Shown one piece after another: positions 1 through 8,065 of a DNA stretch of 17,634 bases (position 1 is the first letter of the stretch; each line of letters starts with the position of its first letter). The stretch is from an uncultured Bacteroides sp. GTDB taxonomy: Bacteria; Bacteroidota; Bacteroidia; Bacteroidales; Bacteroidaceae. The DNA lies in assembly GCA_900551645.1 (NCBI GenBank), contig URWP01000033.1:1-17634 (forward strand), written 5' to 3'. The translations under genes and the position numbers were made by a program. The notes under the pieces were generated by a model. The model saw nothing but the letters and a program-made list of their open reading frames with translations. It ran no database searches and was not told the DNA's origin.

Positions 1-1284
1 TACAGGCAGGTGAAGGGCAGGGAACACGAGAAGAAGGTTCCCGTCCGCCAAAAACTGCCGGAACATCTCCGCCGTGAAGAAGAACATATCTACCCCGAAG
101 GCTATCTTGGCAATGAAGACCAATGGGTACTGTTTGATGAAACGGAAACTTCCGAGCATCTTGAATATAAACCGGCCGAACTGTATGTCCGTGTCACTAT
201 CAGACATAAGGGTATGCGCAAGGATACAAACCGGATTATCACCGCTCCGGTGAAAAATGAACCGATACCCAAGAGTTATGCAAGCGCTTCGCTACTTACC
301 GAGCTGATGGTCGGCAAATATGTGGACCACCTTCCGTTCTACCGGCAGATACAGATGTTCAAGCGTATAGGCATCAGCCTGCCACCGTCCAGCATCGAAG
401 CCTGGTTCCATGAAGTGGCCGACCTGATGCGTCCCGCCTATTACCGGTTGAAGGAACTGGTCCTGTCTTCCGATTATGTCCAGTCCGATGAGACAACTAT
501 ACCTATAATCAACAACGAGAAGCATCAGACAATAAAGGGATATCTTTGGCTGGTGCGGAGCGTAACGGGCAACCAGGTCTTCTTCTTTTACCATGACGGT
601 TCCAGAAGCATGAAGGTGGCTCTGGAACTCTTCAAGGGTTATCAAGGGGCCATACAGACAGACGGATATACCGGTTATGGGATACTTGAAAAGACAAAAG
701 GTATCATCATCATATGCTGTTGGGCACATGCCAGACGCTACTTTGAGAGGGCATTGAAGCATGACAAGGCCAGGGCGGAGTATGCCCTGACCATGATAGG
801 CATGCTCTATGACGTGGAACGTATAGCCGATGACGACAACATGAATGAACAGCAGCGTATGGAACTGCGTAAACGGCTTGCATATCCTATAATCTGTTCG
901 TTTGAGAAATGGTGTCTTACGGAGTATGGCAAAGTCCTTCCTAAAAGTCCGATAGGACAAGCCATGAACTACTTCCTTAATCATGTGCGGCAACTGGCAC
1001 ATTACACGATGGACGGTAAATATTGTATAGATAATAATTTGATAGAAAACTCGGTAAGGCCTGTTGCGATCGGCAGAAAGAATTATTTGTTCTGTGGCAA
1101 TCATAACGCGGCTGAGGATGCTGCAGTTATCTATTCCTTCATGGGTTGCTGCAAGGCCGCCGATGTGGACTTCAAGGGCTGGATGAACTATTTTCTTAAC
1201 CACGTACATGAATACGATAGTGATTACTCCAGGGATCTTGCAGAGTTACTGCCATCATCTTTAAAAGACAGGAAGATTCTTTGA
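1..1284 (+). CDS. tnpC: IS66-family transposase (TnpC), 5'-truncated by the window edge
   Basis: DDE transposase that cuts and joins IS66 element ends. The reading frame is open back to base 1 and the first possible start (GTG at 10) is not convincing. The gene therefore enters from outside the window; full TnpC proteins are about 500-540 residues and 427 codons are present here. Family motifs appear in order: the first catalytic Asp in SDETT (codon 487-489), the second Asp in QTDGYTGYG (codon 661-663), the Cys/His-containing CWAHARRYF that follows, and the catalytic Glu in LIENSVRP (codon 1045-1047) followed by GRKNYLF. All three acidic residues are kept and there is no internal stop, so the visible part looks intact. 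The C-terminal IS66 domain closes the protein at LLPSSLKDRKIL. Confidence 0.93.
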   Translation, partial: YRQVKGREHEKKVPVRQKLPEHLRREEEHIYPEGYLGNEDQWVLFDETETSEHLEYKPAELYVRVTIRHKGMRKDTNRIITAPVKNEPIPKSYASASLLTELMVGKYVDHLPFYRQIQMFKRIGISLPPSSIEAWFHEVADLMRPAYYRLKELVLSSDYVQSDETTIPIINNEKHQTIKGYLWLVRSVTGNQVFFFYHDGSRSMKVALELFKGYQGAIQTDGYTGYGILEKTKGIIIICCWAHARRYFERALKHDKARAEYALTMIGMLYDVERIADDDNMNEQQRMELRKRLAYPIICSFEKWCLTEYGKVLPKSPIGQAMNYFLNHVRQLAHYTMDGKYCIDNNLIENSVRPVAIGRKNYLFCGNHNAAEDAAVIYSFMGCCKAADVDFKGWMNYFLNHVHEYDSDYSRDLAELLPSSLKDRKIL

Positions 1285-1288
1285 GAAA

Positions 1289-1338
1289 TCTCTGAAAAAG
1301 TCACAGACATCTACTAATGTCTCTGACTTATTCAGAGA
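1289..1338 (+). terminator. Long hairpin after the transposase stop
   Basis: Arms at 1289-1310 and 1317-1338 pair over 22 bp with two mismatches around a 6-nt loop (CTACTA). The stem begins 4 nt after the transposase stop codon. No T-run follows it, so it is not a textbook intrinsic terminator. It may end or stabilise the transposase mRNA, or block read-through in either direction between the converging IS and PUL transcripts. Confidence 0.55.
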
Positions 1339-1456
1339 AAATTCCCAGCCTTTAATAGACCTTGATAGAAATCTTCGAATATCTTCAACATTTTCAAAGA
1401 CAAGTTGAAATTTTTAAAAAACATGTAAATACAGGCATTAGCAGTTTTCACAATAC

Positions 1457-1476
1457 GGGGTTTGCTGAATGCTTAC
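1457..1476 (+). repeat. Candidate right terminal inverted repeat of the IS66 element
   Basis: The stretch ends in GAATGCTTAC. Read inward from the end this is GTAAGCATTC, and IS66-family ends characteristically begin with GTAA. Composition changes to the AT-rich PUL flank just after it. The next 8 bp (AAAACAGT, 1477-1484) would be the target duplication, since IS66 elements duplicate 8 bp. The left end is outside the window, so neither repeat nor duplication can be confirmed. Confidence 0.4.
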
Positions 1477-1556
1477 AAAACAGTAACGAAGAACCTATTT
1501 CCTAAATATAAGAAAAGAGATCCTTCGCTACACCCTCATACCTTAAAAATACTACT

Positions 1557-3872
1557 CTAGATCCCCCAATGCATATTAGGAGCATTTCCCATTTCCAATA
1601 CCAATACTCCTCCATTCATAATATCTTGATAATCCAAGTAACATTGAGAGTATTCCTTTCCATTCAAACGAGCAGACTGTATATAAGTATTAGAGGTTGA
1701 ATTATTGTGTGCTTTGATGACAAATGTTTTATTATCTCCTACCTTAATTGTTATCTCGTTAAACAACGGAGAAGTTATCTCATAACGAGTATCTCCTGGA
1801 CAAATAGGATACAAACCACATGCCGATAATACATACCATGCAGACATTTGTCCGGCATCTTCGTTACCTACCAATCCCTCCACTTTATCATGGTAAGCAT
1901 GTTCGCAAATAAACCTAGACCAATATTGTGTTTTCCAAGGTTCTCCCAATCTATTATATAAAAAAGGAACATGATGAACTGGTTCGTTGGCATGATTGTA
2001 ATATACATTCCACAAAAAATTGTGAGGTGTATGGGCAAACATGCTATCAAGATCAGCTACAGTTTGTTGAATACCTCCCATCAACTCTACCATACCTTCT
2101 ATGTCGTGCGGTACAAACCAACCTTGTTGCAGTTCATTGCACTCAGTACAACCATACCCTTCCTGCAATTTTTCTCTTTGGGGCCATTTTATAAACGAAC
2201 CGTCTTCTTTTCTCGGACGGAAGGCATGTTTTTCCTTATCGTACAAATTCTTATAGGAACGGGAAAGTTTCAAATACTTAACCATATCCTCTGTTTTGCC
2301 TAAATCTATGGCCATACGTGCCATACACCATTCCGTATAAGCATACTCTAAGGTTTTTGAAATACTATAAGGGGTATAGCCTCGCTCAGTATTGCCAAAA
2401 AGGTGTGCTGTATTGTCAGCGTAGGTATAAGCCTTTTCCTTATCTCCTTTAAATATACCCTTTACCCACGCATCGGCCAATACTGAAAGCGCAGGATTAC
2501 CCAACATACACCCACTATATGCATTCAGGAGCTCAAAGCGCTCATAATAGTGATTACCACTTTCTTCAGCTAAGGTCGTCAAAGACATCAGCAGGTCATT
2601 AACCACTTCGGGATTTATGATGCTTTGTAAAGGCATTTGACTGCGAAATACATCCCAACCGCTAAACACGGTCCGTTTAGTAAAGCCAATCGATGTATGT
2701 ATCTTTCCATCTCCTCCAATATAATGTCCGTCTACATCTGTAAAATTTCTAGGATCAATCATTGTATGATATAGAGCTGTATAAAAGATACGCTTTTGTT
2801 CTTCTGTACCACCTTTTACTCGGATAGTTGCCAGCATATCATTCCATTGCTTTTTAGTAGCCTCCTTTACGACATCAAAATTCCAATCCGCAATTTCTTG
2901 CTCTAGATTTTTACGTGCCCCTTCTATACTGACGAAAGAAATCCCCGATTTAAACAAAATCTGCTCATTTTCCTTTGTCTCAAAGTTAGCAAAGAATCCG
3001 ATGTGCTTTCCTTGGAATTCTTTTTTATCTTGTATGATCTGCGCTTGGGATGTAAGTTTTTGAAATTGAGCACTTTCTACAAATTCACGTTTGCGCGAAA
3101 TTCCTTCAGGAATTTCAACATTCCAAAATCCATAATCTGTCAATGGCTTTGAGAACTGAGCATGGAAATAGACTGTATATCTGGCATTGCCATCCCCGTT
3201 TCCCCAACCACCACCTTCTGGTGTACATTCCATACGACCTTCGATTGTGTACTCATCAACCACCTTTACAAATTGGAAGGTAGACGTGCCACCAACGCGA
3301 CGAGCCAAATCTATCTGTATTCGAGATTCCTTACTCTTCGGATAAGTAAAACGTAGCATACCACTATGCTCCATAACCGTAGCCTCTGTTTGTACACCAT
3401 AATCGGGCAAATATACACTATAATAACCAGCAGAAGCTTTCTCGGACGCTTTATCATACCGAGTGCGATACCCCTTCACTCCATTCTCTTTTCCAGAATT
3501 AGTATACATTTTACCTACCGTTGGCATTACTAACAAATTACCAAGGTCTCCATACCATCCCACACCACTCATTTGGGTAAAAGCAAATCCTTCAATGGTT
3601 TGATGTTCATAGCTATATCCCGAACCATTGTCTCCTCCCGTAATTGTATTGGGGCTTATTTGTACCGCACCAAACGGGTAAGTCGCCCCAGGAAAGGTCT
3701 TCCCTAATCCATGAAAGGCTCCCGCAGCTTCGGTATTCGTACTAGCCCCAATAAAAGGATTTACATACTCGGCCAGTTCCTTGTCATTATCTGTTCCGCA
3801 ACAAGCATAACACAAGACTCCTGTCCAGAACAAGATTACTTTCCACTTTTTGTTGTATATCCTCATTAACAT
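1557..3872 (-). CDS. GH92 alpha-mannosidase, probable lipoprotein
   Basis: GH92 enzymes are Ca2+-dependent inverting exo-alpha-mannosidases that trim alpha-1,2-, 1,3-, 1,4- or 1,6-linked mannose. Family landmarks are present throughout: YVNPFIGAS at the start of the N-terminal beta-sandwich, YPFGAVQ, SGWDVFRSQMPL in the (alpha/alpha)6 barrel, GCTECNELQQGWFVPHD with the probable catalytic Glu at about residue 577, NEPVHHVPFLYN, and the signature GNEDAGQMSAWYVLSACGLY at about 669-688. The length of 771 residues is normal for the family. The ORF opens at a TTG (3887), but ATG at 3872 or 3866 gives a proper signal sequence ending in CYACCG, with an imperfect lipobox, so membrane anchoring is likely but not certain. 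It starts about 31 nt after the GH97 stop and is the last gene before the IS element. Linkage specificity cannot be read from the sequence. Confidence 0.93.
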   Translation of the reverse strand: MLMRIYNKKWKVILFWTGVLCYACCGTDNDKELAEYVNPFIGASTNTEAAGAFHGLGKTFPGATYPFGAVQISPNTITGGDNGSGYSYEHQTIEGFAFTQMSGVGWYGDLGNLLVMPTVGKMYTNSGKENGVKGYRTRYDKASEKASAGYYSVYLPDYGVQTEATVMEHSGMLRFTYPKSKESRIQIDLARRVGGTSTFQFVKVVDEYTIEGRMECTPEGGGWGNGDGNARYTVYFHAQFSKPLTDYGFWNVEIPEGISRKREFVESAQFQKLTSQAQIIQDKKEFQGKHIGFFANFETKENEQILFKSGISFVSIEGARKNLEQEIADWNFDVVKEATKKQWNDMLATIRVKGGTEEQKRIFYTALYHTMIDPRNFTDVDGHYIGGDGKIHTSIGFTKRTVFSGWDVFRSQMPLQSIINPEVVNDLLMSLTTLAEESGNHYYERFELLNAYSGCMLGNPALSVLADAWVKGIFKGDKEKAYTYADNTAHLFGNTERGYTPYSISKTLEYAYTEWCMARMAIDLGKTEDMVKYLKLSRSYKNLYDKEKHAFRPRKEDGSFIKWPQREKLQEGYGCTECNELQQGWFVPHDIEGMVELMGGIQQTVADLDSMFAHTPHNFLWNVYYNHANEPVHHVPFLYNRLGEPWKTQYWSRFICEHAYHDKVEGLVGNEDAGQMSAWYVLSACGLYPICPGDTRYEITSPLFNEITIKVGDNKTFVIKAHNNSTSNTYIQSARLNGKEYSQCYLDYQDIMNGGVLVLEMGNAPNMHWGI

Positions 3873-3903
3873 TCTAATCAAAGACAAATTGTGATACCTT
3901 TTA

Positions 3904-5838
3904 TCATTTTTCTTGAATCAGCACACAAGCTCCACCTCCTGCTGCAAGCTCTAGTTTTAGCACAGTGTTACAATCCACACTTTCTTCAACGGATTGGTAA
4001 GATTCACGATTAACAAAATAGTGTGCATCTTCACCATCTTTGGTTATCTGCGCAATAAATTTTCCTTTAGGTAAGAAAGACAAAGGAATTTCCACTGTGC
4101 GTGCCAATTCATTGGTAACTGCACCTATTAGCCAAGCTTCTTGGGTTTGACGCATCATAACAATATATTCTCCAATTTCGCCAGCCAAAGTCTTACTTTC
4201 TACCCAGGGCATCTTCTGTGCACTGATAAAGCGAAGTAACTCGGGATATTTCTTATAATATTCAGGTATATCTGGAAGAATGGTTACACCTGAGAAGGTA
4301 ATCAATGTTCTAGCCGCCTCAGATGTTACAGTTGAAGGAACAGGCAAGTTACAATCTACACGAGTCGTTTTTCCCGGGCGTAAATCAAACATACCGTTGT
4401 TCATATCCAAAGGACCTGCTAGCATATTCACAAATACGGAAGTACAGAAAGTTTCCGGAACAAACACATGATAACCGTCCAATTGCGCATGACAGTATTC
4501 TCTGGTAACAGCATTAGGCCATGTTCGCATTTGTCCATAAGGGTGAACTGGATTATCGTGATAGTCTACTAATAAATGATTCTCGGCACACAGACGCGTT
4601 ACAGTTTGTGTCCATTTATTTTTTTCTTCTTGAGTACCGGTCATAAAACCATATTTTACACCGACAGCTCCCCATTTACTATATTGTTTCAAAGTTTCTT
4701 CAATGGGATATTGTTTTCCTCCAACATCATTTAAATACAACCAAATACCTACACCCTTTTGTTTACCATATTCTATAAGTCTACGTACATCATTCGCCTT
4801 ATCACCATTAATAGGATCAGAATCTGTGGCAAATTCAGGACCATACCAATTAGCATCCAATACAAGATAGGCAAATCCTTGTTCAGCCGCAAAGTCCACA
4901 GCACGAACCCAAGAAGGATAAGACATCTCATATCTAAACCCATCTATTTCTGCACCATTCATACGCCAATCCCATAAAGCAATACCCGGTTTTACCCATG
5001 AAAAATCATATTTAGGATCTGGTTCAGGATTAAGTAACTCTACAAGATGAGAATCTACCAATGTACCAGGAGTGGTGCCATACATGATAACACGCCATGC
5101 TGAACTATAATTTGGATGTAACTTTCCTGGTGTAGATATTACAGAATAGGCTGTCTCACCCTTTTTCGAGAATAAACGCAACGGTTCTCCTTCTTGCAAA
5201 TAAGCCTCATGAAGAGCCATATAATTATGGTCATCAGCTTTAATTGTAACAACCGGAAGTCTCTCACCGTTACTATCTGTAAGCTTTTCGGGACCAATAT
5301 TATGTTCTTCGCCATTATAGCTCCATGCAGTATAATCATCAGCAAAGTTATATGTAGTACATTCCATAGGCTCTCTTTCTAGTTTACTATTCCCGGTAGG
5401 AATCTCATAACGAAAAGCAACTCCATCATTGTAAACACGAACTACTACAAGAAGTTTCTCCAAGCCATCCACGGCCGTACTACTTATCGTGAAAGTCTTT
5501 TCATTAAAATGATCATTTACTATAGCTCTCTTTCCCCATACTGGTTTCCAAATATCCCGTACTTGACGTTCATTAGTCTCTTCAATACTACATTCAGTAA
5601 TTGTTAAAACATTGTTATTCTTAAATTTAATACCCAATGATGAATTGTTAATCAACTGTTTATTATTAGCTTTAAAAGCATAAACAGGTTCACCTTTTTC
5701 ACTTTTATAAATAGTAAACTCTAACTTTCCATCCGGAGATTTGACCGTATTCGATACAAGGGAAGAGGAACATCCCGTTACAACAAATGCTAAAATACAG
5801 ATATATATCTGAAATAGTAGTAATAAGTAATATCTCAT
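3904..5838 (-). CDS. GH97-family glycosidase, lipoprotein, atypical active site
   Basis: GH97 enzymes are alpha-glucosidases (inverting, SusB type) or alpha-galactosidases (retaining). The protein has the three expected parts: an N-terminal beta-sandwich (about 30-275, with SPDGKLEF, WKPVWGKR and NDGVAFRYEIP), a TIM barrel (about 285-540) and a C-terminal domain (about 545-644). Total length of 644 residues is normal. The signal peptide ends in VVTGC, a good lipobox (Cys23). The barrel motif YHDNPVHPYGQMRTWPN matches the family, but the catalytic positions do not: GVKYGF carries Gly397 where retaining members have Asp, Asn370 and Asp428 sit where SusB has its two base Glu residues, and Leu453 where it has the general acid. 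It lies 23 nt after the upstream GH92 and is plainly in the same transcript. Family assignment is firm; activity is open. Confidence 0.9.
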   Translation of the reverse strand: MRYYLLLLFQIYICILAFVVTGCSSSLVSNTVKSPDGKLEFTIYKSEKGEPVYAFKANNKQLINNSSLGIKFKNNNVLTITECSIEETNERQVRDIWKPVWGKRAIVNDHFNEKTFTISSTAVDGLEKLLVVVRVYNDGVAFRYEIPTGNSKLEREPMECTTYNFADDYTAWSYNGEEHNIGPEKLTDSNGERLPVVTIKADDHNYMALHEAYLQEGEPLRLFSKKGETAYSVISTPGKLHPNYSSAWRVIMYGTTPGTLVDSHLVELLNPEPDPKYDFSWVKPGIALWDWRMNGAEIDGFRYEMSYPSWVRAVDFAAEQGFAYLVLDANWYGPEFATDSDPINGDKANDVRRLIEYGKQKGVGIWLYLNDVGGKQYPIEETLKQYSKWGAVGVKYGFMTGTQEEKNKWTQTVTRLCAENHLLVDYHDNPVHPYGQMRTWPNAVTREYCHAQLDGYHVFVPETFCTSVFVNMLAGPLDMNNGMFDLRPGKTTRVDCNLPVPSTVTSEAARTLITFSGVTILPDIPEYYKKYPELLRFISAQKMPWVESKTLAGEIGEYIVMMRQTQEAWLIGAVTNELARTVEIPLSFLPKGKFIAQITKDGEDAHYFVNRESYQSVEESVDCNTVLKLELAAGGGACVLIQEK

Positions 5839-5861
5839 TATTTAATATATTTAATTGATTA

Positions 5862-8042
5862 TTATTCAGAACAAAACTCTAGTACTCCACCTTTAAAAAT
5901 ATCTTGAATAGAGATAAAAGGCTTTTCCAAAAGTTTTCCATTCCAATACACTCGCAATAAGTAATCTTTTTTATTCAATTCTGGAGCTTTGATTAACAAT
6001 TTCTTACCATCTCGTAGCTGCAGGATTATCTCTTTAAAATGAGGTATACCCAATGCATACTCACCTGATGCCGGAGTAAGCGGATAAAAGCCCAATGAAC
6101 TGAATAGATACCAAGCTGACATTTGTCCACAATCGTCATTACCAGATAAACCATCAGGCTTATTCTTGTAATGTTGTTTTATTATCATTGGAATACGGTT
6201 CTGCACTTTATCAAGCTTGCCACAACAATCATATAAGTAAGCGAAATGATGTCCGGGTTCATTATCATGACGATAATGCCCTTCATCAAAGTTTTTGTCT
6301 AGCTCCTTACAAAATACATCCTCCCCACCCAGAAGATGAATCAGATCAGGTATATTTTGCATAACGCAGAAACGGTATGTCCAGCGTCCACCTTCAGTAA
6401 ATCCCTCTTCTATATCTGCCCAGCTACCATTACTATGTCGTGCTTGAAAAAAACCTGTCTGTGGATTGTACAGATTCAAATAGTTGCGTGAGCGTTTCAT
6501 TAAGATATGATAATCTTCCTCATGTCCCAGTTTTTTTGCCATTTGGGCTACACAATAATCATCCATAGCAAACTCCAATGTGCGTGATACAGACTCTGTT
6601 GTCTTGTCTGCGGCAACATAACCTAAATCCAAATACTCTTTCAGACCTCCACGAGCCTCGTATGAACCGTTCCAATAATGCCTGTCGCCCCAACGATAGT
6701 CATCACGTGGTGCTTGAAAAGCATCCTTGCGGATAGCTTCATAAGCTTTTTCTACATCATAATTACGAAATCCGTTGACATACGCATCAGCAATAACAGC
6801 ATCAGCATGTGTACCAATCATGATGTTTGTGTAAGAAGGATTAGGCCATTTAGGCAGCCAACCACCTTCATTATACATTTGTATCAACGCTGTAATCATA
6901 TCATCTACCCGTTGAGACTGTGTCAATTGAAGCCAAGGGTGCTGTGCACGGAATGTATCCCACAGTGAATACGCATTGTATGAAATGCCTTTGTGAATTT
7001 TATCATCAAACGGGCTGTAGTAGCGGCCGTACTCAGAAAATTCACGTGGATATTGCATAGTGCGAAAAAATGCCGTATAAAAAACCGTTGCATCATCATC
7101 GGTTGCTCCTTTAATTTGTATCTTATCTAAATTTGACTTCCAAACTGCCTTCACTTTCTTTTTAGTTTGTTCAAAACTGACAGATGTGGGAATTTCTTTC
7201 TCCAAATTCTCCGAAGCCTGTTCAAAATCAATAAAAGAAGAACCGATACGTACTTCTACAACCTCTGTACCCGGTTCAAACTCTATATACCCACCAACAT
7301 GGGCCCCCTCTTCCTTACTCTGCATCTTGGACACTCTATCCTCATTCCAAGTGCCATACTGACTGAATGGACGTGAGAATTTCAGAACATAGCACCCTTT
7401 AAAATTATATAAGCGAGGACCTAGATGACTATCATGCCTTTCCTTGTTACAAATTCGAATCTCCTGTTTGTCTGGAAGGATTTCAATAGATCCCCCCTCT
7501 TTTTCCCGACCAGCCTCCAAAAATAGAATAGCTTTCTCGGTAGAAGGATAATTGAAGCGGAAAAAAGAGCAACGGGATGTAGCTGTAAATTCGGTCTTCA
7601 AAGCATGACCTTGCACGTCATTATAACTTATCTTATAATAATATGGTGTAGCTATTTCTTGTGCATGATCTATCTTTACAGCCCGTTTTTCTGGTTCTAA
7701 ATTCAATATTCCTACTTGTGGCATTAAGGTGAAAAAACCATAGTCGCCCATCCAAATAGCAGGTTGATGTGTAGCTACAAATCCCAGAAGATGAGTATCA
7801 TTGTAATTATATATAGTACGTGAGATACCGTTTATACGGGTTGCTGCACACCATTGTGTCATTCCGAAAGGCTCGCTGACTGCTGGTGTTGTGCCTCCAT
7901 ATTCAGTGTTATGAGAACCCGTACTACCAATAAACATATTGACGTAATCGATACTACTTTGAGCCTTGACCAAGCTGACACCCCCAGCCAAGACACAACA
8001 TACAATTCCCCAAATAGCTAATTGAAATTTCATATATCTCAT
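5862..8042 (-). CDS. GH92 alpha-mannosidase, secreted
   Basis: Second GH92 of the locus, 726 residues, and clearly divergent from the one at 1557-3872. Motifs in order: YVNMFIGSTGSHNTEYGG, SEPFGMTQW, SLWDTFRAQHPW (359-370), GFTEGGRWTYRF with the probable catalytic Glu550, NEPGHHFAYLYD (594-605) and GNDDCGQMSAWYLFSSLGFYP (634-654). The N-terminus is a standard signal peptide ending in LVKA before Gln28, with no lipobox Cys, so a soluble periplasmic enzyme is predicted. The other GH92 looks lipid-anchored, which suggests one acts at the membrane and one inside. The active-site motifs differ (FTEGGRW here, CTECNEL there), consistent with different linkage preference, but this is inference. It starts 23 nt after the GH129-like gene. 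Confidence 0.94.
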   Translation of the reverse strand: MRYMKFQLAIWGIVCCVLAGGVSLVKAQSSIDYVNMFIGSTGSHNTEYGGTTPAVSEPFGMTQWCAATRINGISRTIYNYNDTHLLGFVATHQPAIWMGDYGFFTLMPQVGILNLEPEKRAVKIDHAQEIATPYYYKISYNDVQGHALKTEFTATSRCSFFRFNYPSTEKAILFLEAGREKEGGSIEILPDKQEIRICNKERHDSHLGPRLYNFKGCYVLKFSRPFSQYGTWNEDRVSKMQSKEEGAHVGGYIEFEPGTEVVEVRIGSSFIDFEQASENLEKEIPTSVSFEQTKKKVKAVWKSNLDKIQIKGATDDDATVFYTAFFRTMQYPREFSEYGRYYSPFDDKIHKGISYNAYSLWDTFRAQHPWLQLTQSQRVDDMITALIQMYNEGGWLPKWPNPSYTNIMIGTHADAVIADAYVNGFRNYDVEKAYEAIRKDAFQAPRDDYRWGDRHYWNGSYEARGGLKEYLDLGYVAADKTTESVSRTLEFAMDDYCVAQMAKKLGHEEDYHILMKRSRNYLNLYNPQTGFFQARHSNGSWADIEEGFTEGGRWTYRFCVMQNIPDLIHLLGGEDVFCKELDKNFDEGHYRHDNEPGHHFAYLYDCCGKLDKVQNRIPMIIKQHYKNKPDGLSGNDDCGQMSAWYLFSSLGFYPLTPASGEYALGIPHFKEIILQLRDGKKLLIKAPELNKKDYLLRVYWNGKLLEKPFISIQDIFKGGVLEFCSE

Positions 8043-8065
8043 CTATTATTATAAAAACATTTTTC

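Larger units (their letters stand above)
1..1476 (+). mobile_element. IS66-family insertion sequence, 3' part
   Basis: This is the right-hand part of an IS66-type element; its left end and any tnpA/tnpB genes lie outside the window. It holds the C-terminal three quarters or so of the transposase, a strong hairpin straight after the stop, and about 140 bp of non-coding tail ending at a candidate terminus at 1476. The tail (1285-1476) has no ORF I would defend. The element lies 80 bp past the stop of the last PUL gene and faces it, so the two are transcribed toward each other. The coding part is visibly more GC-rich than the PUL, as expected for a mobile insertion. The right boundary is an inference, because the left end is not available for comparison. 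Confidence 0.75.

Noticed and set aside
292..1209. 305-codon - strand ORF inside the transposase
   Set aside because: It is the complement of a well-supported IS66 DDE coding region, has no recognisable domain and has odd composition (many Tyr/His/Ile clusters); a shadow ORF.
1928..2303. Overlapping + strand ORFs of 88 and 110 codons within the GH92 gene
   Set aside because: They are antisense to a conserved part of a clear GH92, have no motifs and overlap each other in different frames.
3873..3887. TTG start for the terminal GH92 (and similar TTG starts at 10117 and 16326)
   Set aside because: In each case an ATG a few codons downstream gives a better signal peptide or family-typical N-terminus, and no strong ribosome binding site supports the TTG.
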